A program made the translations under genes and the position numbers. The notes under the pieces are model-generated. The model was not told the DNA's origin, made no database searches, and worked only from the letters and a program-made list of their open reading frames with translations. This document shows, one piece after another, positions 19,507-27,611 of a stretch of DNA of 64,000 nt; the first letter of the stretch is position 1, and every line of letters starts with the position of its first letter. The DNA is from Aquincolibacterium sp041674705 (GTDB lineage Bacteria; Omnitrophota; Omnitrophia; Omnitrophales; Aquincolibacteriaceae): NCBI GenBank assembly GCA_041674705.1, contig JBAYVF010000002.1:1-64000 (forward strand). The letters run 5' to 3'.

Positions 19507-19524
19507 ACGGTACTACGTTACCGT
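19507..19524. promoter_or_regulatory. Inverted repeat, putative XRE operator
   Basis: ACGGTA (19507-19512) and TACCGT (19519-19524) are exact inverted copies 6 bases apart, 14 bases upstream of the minus-strand XRE start and ahead of the plus-strand lipoprotein gene. The spacing suits a dimeric XRE repressor. Confidence 0.45.
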
Positions 19525-19583
19525 AATATCGCTTGATGATAGGCCTCTATCAAGGTAATATCCCGAGTCAAAGGAGATTGGCT

Positions 19584-19928
19584 ATGAGAATGATAAGAAT
19601 TTCTACCGCATTACTCATGATTTTTGTAATTGCTGGATGTGCCAGTGTGAGCCGACAGAAAATAAGGGAGGGCTATGTCCAGTGTCACCCCAATCTGAAT
19701 GCTAAGACGCGAGAAATGATTTTGACTGGGAATATTGCTCGAGGGATGACGAAAGCAGAAGTTGAGGCGAGTTGGGGAGCTACTTATCAAAAAGACTCGT
19801 ATTCGAACTTTTTGGGGCAAGTCGAGATATGGACCTATGGAGATTGCCTCTATTCCTGTGATGTTTTGGCGTTTGATTCGAATGATAAGCTTTCGAACAT
19901 CAGTTCGCAAAAGCACAACTATTATTAA
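19584..19928 (+). CDS. Small lipoprotein, BamE/SmpA-like fold possible
   Basis: The 114-residue product starts with a lipoprotein signal peptide (MRMIRISTALLMIFVIAGC) whose lipobox VIAGC places it in the envelope. The sequence LTGNIARGMTKAEVEASWG resembles the IxxGMxxxxVxxxxG pattern of BamE/SmpA-type domains, and three further cysteines follow. The ATG at 19584 is chosen over 19533 because AAAGGAG lies about 8 bases upstream and it begins the signal peptide. It lies among island genes and may be carried with it. The role is unknown. Confidence 0.65.
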   Translation: MRMIRISTALLMIFVIAGCASVSRQKIREGYVQCHPNLNAKTREMILTGNIARGMTKAEVEASWGATYQKDSYSNFLGQVEIWTYGDCLYSCDVLAFDSNDKLSNISSQKHNYY

Positions 19929-19952
19929 CTAAAGCGATTGGGGGGTGAGCCT

Positions 19953-20288
19953 ATGACAAATGGTCTTAAACAATGCCCGTTTTGTGCAGAGGATATCAAG
20001 GTTGAAGCTATCAAGTGCAAGCACTGCGGCTCGGATTTAGGAACGACTAAGTTTGATAAAGTTATGCCCTACGGAAAATCAGCTCAAGAGGTCGCCTCAG
20101 GAATCAAGAAAGCAGAGTGGGACAAAGGAATGTTGCAAGGCTCCATTTTTTGGGGGCTGTCCGTATCTGTTTTTGTTGGTTGGCTTATTGGTAGTAATCC
20201 CGGATATGAATCGCTTGGCTGGTTCGTGGGGGCATTAATCTCGATGGTTTGGAGTTGGAAGGCCACGACTAATTACTATAAGAAATAA
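19953..20288 (+). CDS. Zinc-ribbon membrane protein
   Basis: A 111-residue protein with an N-terminal zinc ribbon (CPFCAEDIKVEAIKCKHCG) and two probable membrane segments near residues 55-73 and 78-95. The ATG at 19953 follows GGGGTGAG. Similar small zinc-ribbon plus transmembrane proteins are widespread and uncharacterised. It follows the lipoprotein gene by 24 bases in the same direction, so the two may be cotranscribed. Confidence 0.65.
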   Translation: MTNGLKQCPFCAEDIKVEAIKCKHCGSDLGTTKFDKVMPYGKSAQEVASGIKKAEWDKGMLQGSIFWGLSVSVFVGWLIGSNPGYESLGWFVGALISMVWSWKATTNYYKK

Positions 20289-20341
20289 ATTCATAACTCT
20301 CTCTGTTGGATATTATAATATTGCCAAAACTGGGAGAGATT

Positions 20342-20956
20342 ATGGCAGCTGAAAAGAAAAATGCTTTTTGGGGTCGATGGAGAAAGACAAAAACTTTTAA
20401 GCGTCTACGAACTCTTGAAAGAGAAATTCAAAAGAACCCTCAATTCAAACAAGAGCTGAAAGTCCTTAGAAGTAAATTCCCACCTCAGCTTGATCCGAAA
20501 CTTAAAAAGTGGCCCCAAAGGGGGCTCTCTTATTCTGTGGAATGGGAGAAATTCTGTGCTAAGTGGAAAATAGATCAAGACGCTTTTTTGTTTCAGAACT
20601 ATAAAGTTAAAGCCAATCCGCCAGTTACGATCAAGGGAAGTCTCCTGCCCGAAGGAAAAACAAAATTGCGCATAGAAATTGACGAATCGAAATCTCCACT
20701 CACTTTTACCGGGCAAGAATATCGAGATTTCGAGCCATTGTTTTTGCAGGCGAAAGCCGAATTGATTGGTAAAGCAAAGTCGCGGGCAGGGCGGCCGAAT
20801 AATGAAAAACGAGATATTAGTATAAAGAGGGGATTCAAATCTTTGAAGAAAAAGATCGGATTTTATCCAGCGGCGGCTAAATTAGCTCAACAAAAACATG
20901 ATGGAGTTATTTTAAGTCCAGGAAGAATTAAGAATATAGCTTCTCAAAAACATTAA
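20342..20956 (+). CDS. Hypothetical basic protein
   Basis: A 204-residue, lysine-rich soluble protein that I do not recognise. The ATG at 20342 follows GGGAGAG; 12 extra in-frame codons upstream lack a site. The middle contains TIKGSLLPEGKTKLRIEID, and the C-terminus has a basic region with AGRPNNEKRD and LKKKIGFYPAAAKLAQQ, which could form a small nucleic-acid-binding helix pair. The position just before a phage-type ParB-methylase/terminase set suggests a phage or island gene. TATTATAATAT near 20309 could supply a promoter. Confidence 0.5.
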   Translation: MAAEKKNAFWGRWRKTKTFKRLRTLEREIQKNPQFKQELKVLRSKFPPQLDPKLKKWPQRGLSYSVEWEKFCAKWKIDQDAFLFQNYKVKANPPVTIKGSLLPEGKTKLRIEIDESKSPLTFTGQEYRDFEPLFLQAKAELIGKAKSRAGRPNNEKRDISIKRGFKSLKKKIGFYPAAAKLAQQKHDGVILSPGRIKNIASQKH

Positions 20957-21082
20957 TTACCTTTATTCCAAGTCTGCAAGTCTCTCTCCGGATATTGTCA
21001 CAACATTCAATAGCATCGATTTCCATAATTTTTTCTAGGCCCTCAGTCTGCTCTAATGGAGCAAACTAACGGAGGGTATGAC

Positions 21083-22345
21083 ATGGAAATTAAATCAATC
21101 TCCATAACACAAATCAATCCAGCCCCGTATAACCCGCGTGTGGACCTAAAGCCGGGTGATCCAGAATATGAGAAGTTAAAGCGAAGTATCGAAACCTTCG
21201 GCTATGTCGAACCCTTGGTCTGGAATGAGCGGACCGGCACGCTTGTGTCAGGGCACCAGCGGCTGAAGATCCTGAGGGAACAGGGCATCAAAACGGTCAA
21301 AGTGAGTGTTGTGGATCTGACAGTCGAGAGGGAGAAGGCTCTTAATATCGCTCTGAACAAGATCGAAGGCCGCTGGGAGGAGGATCTTTTATTGAACCTC
21401 CTTCAGGAACTAGAAGCGGTCCCTGATTTTGATGTGTCTTTCACAGGATTTGATCCGCCCGAGATCAGCAGCCTCATGGATGCATGTGCAGATACGCCGG
21501 AGGATGATTTCGATTTTGAAGCCGAACTGGGGAAGATCAAAAAGCCCGTTACCCGGAAAGGGGACCTAATTGAGCTAGTCGGGCATCGGATACTTTGCGG
21601 GGACTCTTCCTCCGAAGAGGCCCTAAAGAAGCTTGTTGGAACCAAAACGATCGAGCTAGTCCACACTGATCCTCCTTACAACGTCGATTATTACGGCGGG
21701 AATCGTCCCAAGAATTCAGTACGGGCGAAGCGGTCACAACACTGGGAACGGATCTGTTCGGACAATATGAGCCAGGCGGATTATGAGGCATGGCTGTCCA
21801 AGATCCTTCAGAACATGTCCAGTGTGCTTTCGAAAGGAGCGGCTGTATACATTTGGAACGGATATCGGCAGTTCGGGCCTATGCACCGCATGCTCGAATC
21901 GATCGGATTTCACGTGGCTTGCGTAATCACGTGGGCGAAGCCGAATTTTGCGATTTCGTTCGCGGACTATAACCAGCAGACGGAATTCTGCCTTTACGGC
22001 TGGAAGCAGGAGAATGGGAAGCACCGCTGGTACGGCCCCACGAATGAGACGACGCTTTGGGAGGTCAAACGCGATCCCACGAAGGAGTACATCCATCCGA
22101 CGCAAAAGCCCGTGGCTTTGGCTGCCCGCGCTATCAAGAACAGCTCCAAACGGGAGGACCATGTGTTGGACCTTTTCCTCGGGTCGGGTTCGACGCTCAT
22201 TGCTGCAGAATCCTTAGGCCGCAGGTGTTTCGGGATCGAACTGGACCCCAAATACATCGATGCGATCGTCCGGCGCTACATTGCTTTTGCCGGAGAAAGC
22301 AAAGTCTCCAAAGACGTGTTGAAGCGTTATCGGGAGGCGCGATGA
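21083..22345 (+). CDS. ParB-like domain fused to DNA methylase (phage type)
   Basis: Residues 1-110 form a ParB/sulfiredoxin-like nuclease domain (AYNPR-type motif seen as APYNPRVDL, and GTLVSGHQRLKIL). A beta-class DNA methyltransferase follows with DPPYNVDYYGG at 196 and DLFLGSGST at 363. Such fusions are common in prophages next to terminase genes and methylate phage DNA. The ATG at 21083 has GGAGGG 6 bases upstream; an ATG at 21056 would add nine codons. Four bases separate its coding end from the terminase small-subunit start, so it is the first gene of a packaging operon. Target base and sequence cannot be read here. Confidence 0.85.
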   Translation: MEIKSISITQINPAPYNPRVDLKPGDPEYEKLKRSIETFGYVEPLVWNERTGTLVSGHQRLKILREQGIKTVKVSVVDLTVEREKALNIALNKIEGRWEEDLLLNLLQELEAVPDFDVSFTGFDPPEISSLMDACADTPEDDFDFEAELGKIKKPVTRKGDLIELVGHRILCGDSSSEEALKKLVGTKTIELVHTDPPYNVDYYGGNRPKNSVRAKRSQHWERICSDNMSQADYEAWLSKILQNMSSVLSKGAAVYIWNGYRQFGPMHRMLESIGFHVACVITWAKPNFAISFADYNQQTEFCLYGWKQENGKHRWYGPTNETTLWEVKRDPTKEYIHPTQKPVALAARAIKNSSKREDHVLDLFLGSGSTLIAAESLGRRCFGIELDPKYIDAIVRRYIAFAGESKVSKDVLKRYREAR

Positions 22346-22346
22346 C

Positions 22347-23039
22347 ATGAAAAGACCATCTTCCAAAGAACCTGATGATATCCCGATTCTTACGATCATC
22401 CAGAAGATCAAGGATAAGCAGCTTGATCCCAAACTTCTTTCAATGGAGGAATGCGTTCAGTGCGCTGAAGCGCTTATGCTCGAAGGGTATTCCGAAGCGC
22501 AGATTGCCCAGGTTTTGTCATGCAGCCAAAGAAGCGTCAAGCGGTATCTCGAAAGAATACGTGAAAAGAATTCACTCAAGCCCGATGTCGGTTTGGCTTT
22601 GAAATTGATCGGAGCGATGAGTACGAGTGCAGAGATCCATCGTGCCTATCTGATGCGGCTTGCGAGACGAACCGATGGATCAATCTCAGAAAAGTTGCAG
22701 GCGGAATTCATGGCCTGGACTGTCATCAAACAAAAGACTGAACTTCTGCAGTCTCTTGGCTATCTCCCGATGCAGGCTAAGCAGGTGATCGGAGACTTTT
22801 TTCATCACGCTGAGGGGGAGCAGTTATCTGCGGAAGAGCTGCGAAAGAAGATCGAATTGACCGAGATCGTGGCTCTTCAGTGCGGTGAGATTCCAGCAGA
22901 ACTTAAGGAGAAGCTGGCCGAGCTCAAAGGTGACGCGGAAAAGCTGCGCCTCCAGCAAGGATTAAAAGCAGTACAAGACGAAATGAAGAAAAGAGAAGAC
23001 CATGAACCAGACGCCACAGGGACAGTTAAGCCAGATTAA
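22347..23039 (+). CDS. Putative phage terminase small subunit
   Basis: A 230-residue helical protein with an N-terminal helix-turn-helix (GYSEAQIAQVLSCSQRSVKR) and a long charged C-terminal helix region rich in Lys and Glu. It lies immediately upstream of, and overlaps by 38 bases, the terminase large subunit. Small terminase subunits recognise phage DNA through an HTH and hand it to the large subunit; sequence identity in this family is low, so the call rests mainly on position and the HTH. The start ATG lies one base after the TGA of the methylase gene. Confidence 0.6.
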   Translation: MKRPSSKEPDDIPILTIIQKIKDKQLDPKLLSMEECVQCAEALMLEGYSEAQIAQVLSCSQRSVKRYLERIREKNSLKPDVGLALKLIGAMSTSAEIHRAYLMRLARRTDGSISEKLQAEFMAWTVIKQKTELLQSLGYLPMQAKQVIGDFFHHAEGEQLSAEELRKKIELTEIVALQCGEIPAELKEKLAELKGDAEKLRLQQGLKAVQDEMKKREDHEPDATGTVKPD

Positions 23040-24639
23040 CCGTGAGTTCGGGAGGGACTTCGCTTTTTTTAGGAAGTTTTACTTTGAGCGCTATCACGGG
23101 TTTCCGGATTCCATATTTCATAAGGAGACAACAGATCTTTTAAAGGGCATTTCCGTTAAGCGAGGTCAAAAACTTGCGATTGCGGCCCCTCGGGCCAGCG
23201 CTAAAAGCACGTTGATCACGCTGGAATATGTTCTTTACTCGATCTGCTACCGGTTAGATCCCTTTATTGTTATTTTTTCTAGTACCACGGACCAGTCAGA
23301 AAGATTTCTGTCGGATATCAAGAGGGAACTAGAATCGAATCCTAGGTTGATCTTAGATTTTCCGGAGATTTGCGAATTCGAGAAGAAGCCGGGCCCCCCG
23401 AGATGGTGCAAACGGGAGATATTGACGAAGAATGACGTAAATGTGGTTGCGATGAGTCCCGGAAAGCAGGCCCGCGGAATGAGGAACCGCGAGGTGCGGC
23501 CATCGCTTATCATTTTGGATGACGCAGAAACGGACGAAAAGATTCAATCGGCCGAGCAGTACGACAAGATTCATGATTGGTTCACGAAGACGGTGCTGAA
23601 GCTCGGGAGTGCCGAGACCAATATTATCGTGGCCGGGACGATTCATCATTACAATTCCTTGCTTGCTCAGTATGTGAATGAAAAATCTAACCCGGACTGG
23701 ATCAAACGGATCTATCGTTCCGTCATATCGTGGTCTATTAACCCACAGTTGTGGGAGAAATGGGCCAAGATCTATCATTATCACGAGGCATTCAATGGGG
23801 AAGACGGCCCGGCCGCAGCGGCGGAGTATTTCGAAGCGCACCGGGATGCAATGCTGGAAGGCACGAAAGTCCTCTGGCCGGAGTACAAAAGTTACTACGA
23901 GCTCATGAAGATGCGGGAAAGCGGCGGGCACGCGAGCTTTGATAGTGAGATGCAGAATGAGCCTGTGAATCCCGCGGAATGTGATTTTAATCTGGATGAA
24001 GCGTATTTTTGGGATGACCGTTTCGGGTCGCTACAAGAGCTGCTGTCCTCGCTGGAGGGTCATTGCAAAATCTACGGTGCTTGTGACCCCAGCATGGGAA
24101 AGCAACAAAGGCGCGGGGATTATTCTGCGATCGTAGTAGTAGCTAAAGACACGAATTCCGGGGCCTTGTACGTGATCCTGGCTGATATTGCGCGTCGTAA
24201 ACCAGATGAGACGATCGATGCCGTGCTCGCGCATTATCAATCTCTGGACTGTTCACGGTTTTCTTTCGAGACAAACCAGTTTCAGGAGTTTATGAAAGAC
24301 GAACTGGAGAAACGGGGAAAGGCTCGTGGTGTTTATCCAGCGATCGAAGGTGTAAAGCACGCGTCGGACAAACAGCTCAGGATCCAGAGCCTTCAGCCGC
24401 TTGTAAAGAACGGTTCGATTCAGCTCTCAAGAAAACACCGGACGCTTCTTGAACAGTTGAAATACTTCCCCAAGGCGAGCCACGACGACGGTCCCGATGC
24501 CCTTGAAATGGCTGTGAGTCTGAGTAAGAACTCAGATGGAGCTGTTTGTGGGACTCTTGATCGGGATGTGTCTCCTGGGCAGAGGGGGCAAGAGGTCTTT
24601 AGATATCCTTTACCCATCCGACGACAGATTTTGCCCTAG
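23002..24639 (+). CDS. Phage terminase large subunit
   Basis: The 545-residue protein has an ATPase domain with Walker A AAPRASAKSTL (residues 61-71) and Walker B LIILDDAE near 169, followed by an RNase H-like nuclease domain (GACDPSMGKQQRRGDYSA near 361, FETNQFQEF, HDDGPDALEM near 495). The two-domain layout and full length suggest it is intact. It packages DNA into phage heads. No portal, protease, capsid or tail gene follows in this window: the next 280 bases are gene-poor and then come two small proteins. So the phage block is either a remnant or a packaging module kept by an island. The last 25 residues after DALEM are poorly conserved in character. Confidence 0.9.
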   Translation: MNQTPQGQLSQINREFGRDFAFFRKFYFERYHGFPDSIFHKETTDLLKGISVKRGQKLAIAAPRASAKSTLITLEYVLYSICYRLDPFIVIFSSTTDQSERFLSDIKRELESNPRLILDFPEICEFEKKPGPPRWCKREILTKNDVNVVAMSPGKQARGMRNREVRPSLIILDDAETDEKIQSAEQYDKIHDWFTKTVLKLGSAETNIIVAGTIHHYNSLLAQYVNEKSNPDWIKRIYRSVISWSINPQLWEKWAKIYHYHEAFNGEDGPAAAAEYFEAHRDAMLEGTKVLWPEYKSYYELMKMRESGGHASFDSEMQNEPVNPAECDFNLDEAYFWDDRFGSLQELLSSLEGHCKIYGACDPSMGKQQRRGDYSAIVVVAKDTNSGALYVILADIARRKPDETIDAVLAHYQSLDCSRFSFETNQFQEFMKDELEKRGKARGVYPAIEGVKHASDKQLRIQSLQPLVKNGSIQLSRKHRTLLEQLKYFPKASHDDGPDALEMAVSLSKNSDGAVCGTLDRDVSPGQRGQEVFRYPLPIRRQILP

Positions 24640-24923
24640 GTGAAGCGGCGTTTGGGCTGCTATTTTTCCGGGCACGATGTTGCTTTGTATCACTGCGGCA
24701 CATCGCTCTTGAAGCAATTTGACACAGTCCTCAAAGTCATCTCCACATTCAAAACATATCCAAAGTTTTTAAGAAACCATTCTGAAACGAGTTATAGAAA
24801 CGGCTCCAATTTTTTGCAGCTGGCATGGTTCTTGTCATAAATGAACCGTCTAAGGCCAGTTTGGCGCCAAGGCCGAAAATGCGCCGACATGACCATTAAC
24901 AATCAACCGATAAGGAGTTCAGA
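24640..24923. other. Gene-poor stretch after the terminase
   Basis: A 66-codon frame at 24640-24840 begins with GTG right after the terminase stop but has no recognisable domain and no ribosome-binding site. I see no tRNA, terminator or strong repeat. It may be the scar where structural phage genes were lost. Confidence 0.4.
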
Positions 24924-25064
24924 ATGTCGAACCGAAAACCAGAAACCAGTCTCAAGGGACGTGACGCAAGCACGGGGCAGTTTATTCCTGTGAAAGAAGC
25001 GCGCCAGCGTCCAAGTACCACTGTTGTAGAACGGGTTCCGCTTCCCGGAAAAGGAAGGAAATAG
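24924..25064 (+). CDS. Small conserved protein, 46 aa
   Basis: AAGGAG lies 7 bases before the ATG. The product begins MSNRKPETSLKGRDASTGQF and continues IPVKEARQRPSTTVVERVP. Small proteins with this LKGRDAxTGxFIPVKEA..P.TTVVE pattern occur widely in proteobacteria and other phyla; I recognise the pattern from memory and know of no proven function. A strong terminator follows at 25072. It is too short for routine ORF finding but codon use and the ribosome-binding site support it. Confidence 0.75.
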   Translation: MSNRKPETSLKGRDASTGQFIPVKEARQRPSTTVVERVPLPGKGRK

Positions 25065-25071
25065 TTCAAAG

Positions 25072-25111
25072 AGAGCAGCCGGTGATTCATATTGGCTGCT
25101 CTTTCTTTTTA
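25072..25111 (+). terminator. Rho-independent terminator
   Basis: AGAGCAGCC (25072-25080) pairs perfectly with GGCTGCTCT (25094-25102), followed by TTCTTTTT. It ends the 46-residue gene and separates it from the DUF3892 gene. Confidence 0.8.
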
Positions 25112-25141
25112 AAAATTCTAATTTAAAACAGGAGAATCAAT

Positions 25142-25429
25142 ATGGCAGCGAGACATGAGATCCGTTGTATTAAAAAAAGTGACAGAAACAATCCTCACGA
25201 GCGTATTTTGCGTATCGGAGGTATCAACCCTGATGGTAGCCGATGGAGTTTAAGTCAAGAAGAGGCGATCCGTGGCATCGAAGAAAAGAAATGGGAATTT
25301 TACGTTACGCAAAATGGAAGGACTACGGATGTAATAATTGCAATAAGCCCATATGGACATAAATATATAAAAACGGTTGCTGACGGGGACCATCCCAACA
25401 ATCTCCTCAGTCTCCCAGAATGTCCATGA
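25142..25429 (+). CDS. DUF3892 family protein
   Basis: The 95-residue product matches DUF3892: RILRIGGINPDGSRWSLSQ, EEAIRGIEEKKWEFYV, and the C-terminal GHKYIKTVADGDHPNNLLSL followed by PEC. The family is small, widespread and uncharacterised. GGAG lies 9 bases before the ATG. It is a single gene between a terminator and a large hairpin (25447-25490). Confidence 0.8.
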   Translation: MAARHEIRCIKKSDRNNPHERILRIGGINPDGSRWSLSQEEAIRGIEEKKWEFYVTQNGRTTDVIIAISPYGHKYIKTVADGDHPNNLLSLPECP

Positions 25430-25446
25430 AATAGGTTTGGCCAGAT

Positions 25447-25490
25447 AGCTCTTCTTTATGCCGGATTTGAACGCGGCATAAAGAAGAGCT
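25447..25490. terminator. Large perfect hairpin after DUF3892
   Basis: AGCTCTTCTTTATGCCG (25447-25463) pairs with its exact 17-base complement at 25474-25490 around a 10-base loop. It sits between the plus-strand DUF3892 gene and the end of the minus-strand tetR-like gene, so it could terminate both. The rest of the gap to 25584 holds smaller inverted repeats (GACATT/AATGTC near 25528) and no gene. Confidence 0.6.
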
Positions 25491-25583
25491 CTCCTCCAAT
25501 GACGCTTTTCAACAGAAAAGCGACATTGGCGTTTCTCTAATGTCGTAATTCTATCCCAAAACGCCATATCAATTGCTGTGAAG

Positions 25584-26204
25584 TTATCTGCAAATCCCCT
25601 TTGTGAGGTTTTTTGAAAATGCGAGGAGCTGTTTTTTGCAGCTCTCGATGCTTTTGTTAGAAAGGATTAGTTCCATAATTGTTATGGCGAACGATTGATT
25701 TGTGATTAAAAGAATTAATTCGTCAATATCCAAATCTGCTCGAACTAATCCTCTCTTTTGAAATAGGGAAAGCCTTTCTGTGAAAAATAGATCTAAGGGT
25801 TTCCTTTTCTGGAGTTCCATCCCCATTTTGGGATCGACAAGGACTCTCGAAAGGATTACCCGGAAAAACTTTGTGCTTTTAGAGATATTTTCTAGTTTGT
25901 TAACGAGAAAACGGTAAATTTCCTCCTGGGGGGTTTCGGCAGGGGGATAGGGCTTTTCCTTGCTTAGGGCATCAATGCATGAATAGGTGACCTCGACTAA
26001 TAAATTGGATTTGCTTTTAAAATATCGTTGGATCAATGACTCATTAAGGTCTGCCCGTTTCGATATCATTTTTGTTGTGGCGGCGTCATAGCCCACTTCG
26101 GAGAAGATTTCAAGACCGGCTTGAAGAATGCGTTGAGTGCTTCCTTCGCGATTTCGTTTTTTAGGCAGGATTTTTAAAGGCGAAATCATCTTTTTAGAGA
26201 TCAT
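25584..26204 (-). CDS. TetR-family repressor of the RND efflux operon
   Basis: A 206-residue TetR-type regulator: the N-terminal HTH spans RILQAGLEIFSEVGYDAATT, MISKRADLNESLIQRYFKSK and SNLLVEV, and the helical C-terminal part is variable as usual. It is divergent from the efflux genes, with a consensus promoter and a 20-base inverted repeat between them, the classical layout for TetR control of AcrAB-type pumps. The ligand is not evident. An alternative start is the Met six codons downstream. Confidence 0.88.
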   Translation of the reverse strand: MISKKMISPLKILPKKRNREGSTQRILQAGLEIFSEVGYDAATTKMISKRADLNESLIQRYFKSKSNLLVEVTYSCIDALSKEKPYPPAETPQEEIYRFLVNKLENISKSTKFFRVILSRVLVDPKMGMELQKRKPLDLFFTERLSLFQKRGLVRADLDIDELILLITNQSFAITIMELILSNKSIESCKKQLLAFSKNLTKGICR

Positions 26205-26290
26205 AGAATTTAAACCCTCCTCCTATTAGTCCTCTTTGTGTCCATAGTCTAGGGTATCAGGCTGTAGAAGTCAATTATGTAATTACTTAC

Positions 26291-26319
26291 TTGACAATCG
26301 TATGAGGATGTATTATGAT
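26291..26319 (+). promoter_or_regulatory. Consensus promoter of the efflux operon
   Basis: TTGACA (26291-26296) and TATGAT (26314-26319) are 17 bases apart. Transcription should start near 26326, inside the inverted repeat that follows. Confidence 0.75.
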
Positions 26320-26324
26320 TCCTA

Positions 26325-26344
26325 ATGTAAGTGATTGATTACAT
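26325..26344. promoter_or_regulatory. Probable TetR operator
   Basis: ATGTAA and TTACAT flank 8 bases (GTGATTGA). The site starts 5 bases after the -10 box and covers the expected transcription start, so a bound repressor would block initiation. A related half-site (ATGTAATTAC) occurs at about 26277-26286, just before the -35 box. Confidence 0.6.
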
Positions 26345-26364
26345 GTGAAAGTCTAGGAGAAAAA

Positions 26365-27600
26365 ATGCAAAGCAAAGTAGATCTGTTTGAGTCTCGTTTC
26401 ACAACTCTTGTGGAAACAACCGGCGGAAAGAATAAGAAAAACCTGCCTGATAAGTACAGTTTTTTCCTAGTGGCTCTGCTCCCAAGTATCTTCATCCTGG
26501 CGCTGGCGGTTACTGGTTGCAAACCGAAAGATGTGCCGCCACAGCAAGGTCCCGAAGTGGCTGTGGTTACCATACAACCGGAGAGGGTTGCTATCACGAC
26601 TGAGTTACCCGGTCGCACAGCCCCATTTCTTGTCGCTGAAATTCGACCCCAAGTCAATGGCATTATCCAGAAACGTCTGTTTACGGAAGGTTCTGAAATC
26701 AAGGCCGGGCAAGAGCTCTATCAGATTGATCCCGCTCCTTTTCAGGCGGCGCTCGATAGAGCCAAGGCTAATATACCGGCTCTCCAGTTTCGGGCTAATC
26801 GCTACAAGGAAGCCCTGGTTGAAAAGGCGGTCAGTCAGCAGGACTTTGATGATGCGGATGCTACTTTGAAGCAGATCCAAGCGGAACTGAGAACAGCTCG
26901 CATCAATCTTGATTACACCCACATTGTTTCGCCGATTACCGGCCGTATCGGAACATCCACTGTGACGGAGGGAGCCATTGTGACGGCGTATCAACCTAAA
27001 GCCCTTGCGACCGTTCAGCAATTGAATCCCATCTATGTGGATATCCCCGAATCTACAACCGAATTGCTGCGTTTCCAACGCCACCTCAAAGTGGGTCGCC
27101 TTGATTACGATGACGCAAATCAGAATAAAGTCAAACTCATTTTGGATGATGGGACGCCGTATTCTGAGGATGGGGCACTTCAATTTAAAGATATTACCGT
27201 GGACCCGACAACAGGGTCGGTGATCTTGCGCGCGGTTTTCCAAAATCCGGAAGGCATACTTCTGCCGGGCATGTTTGTTCGGGCGATCATTACTGAGGGT
27301 GTTAATGAACAGGCCCTTCTTGTTCCGCAACAGGGAGTTGCCCGCAACTCAAAAGGGGACCCGTTGGCGTTGATTGTGGACGCTGAAGAGAAGGTTCAAC
27401 AGCGGATGCTTACGCTTGACCGAGCTATCGGCGACAAATGGCTTGTTCTGTCAGGTCTAGAACCAGGGGATAGGGTCATTGTCGAGGGGGTTCTGAAGGT
27501 GAGACCCGGTACTTTTGTCCATGCAATCCCGTTCGGCTCTGGCCCCAAAGATAACCTAGGGGTCAGTAAAACCGTTCAACCATCCGCAGATTCGGATTAA
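26365..27600 (+). CDS. RND efflux periplasmic adaptor (AcrA/MexA type)
   Basis: The 411-residue lipoprotein precursor has a signal with lipobox AVTGC near residue 51 and the membrane-fusion-protein layout: barrel-sandwich hybrid (VNGIIQKRLFTEGSEIKAGQ), a helical hairpin (AVSQQDFDDADATLKQIQAE), return strands (YTHIVSPITGRIG), beta-barrel and a membrane-proximal domain (GLEPGDRVIVEG). It links the inner-membrane pump encoded next to the outer-membrane channel. The ATG at 26365 follows AGGAG; an earlier in-frame ATG at 26335 lies within the operator. The cytoplasmic leader before the lipobox is unusually long (about 35 residues before the hydrophobic stretch). First gene of a three-gene operon. 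Confidence 0.93.
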   Translation: MQSKVDLFESRFTTLVETTGGKNKKNLPDKYSFFLVALLPSIFILALAVTGCKPKDVPPQQGPEVAVVTIQPERVAITTELPGRTAPFLVAEIRPQVNGIIQKRLFTEGSEIKAGQELYQIDPAPFQAALDRAKANIPALQFRANRYKEALVEKAVSQQDFDDADATLKQIQAELRTARINLDYTHIVSPITGRIGTSTVTEGAIVTAYQPKALATVQQLNPIYVDIPESTTELLRFQRHLKVGRLDYDDANQNKVKLILDDGTPYSEDGALQFKDITVDPTTGSVILRAVFQNPEGILLPGMFVRAIITEGVNEQALLVPQQGVARNSKGDPLALIVDAEEKVQQRMLTLDRAIGDKWLVLSGLEPGDRVIVEGVLKVRPGTFVHAIPFGSGPKDNLGVSKTVQPSADSD

Positions 27601-27611
27601 CGGAAAATTCT

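Noticed and set aside
24640..24840. 66-codon frame after the terminase
   Set aside because: No domain, no ribosome-binding site, follows a stop codon directly.
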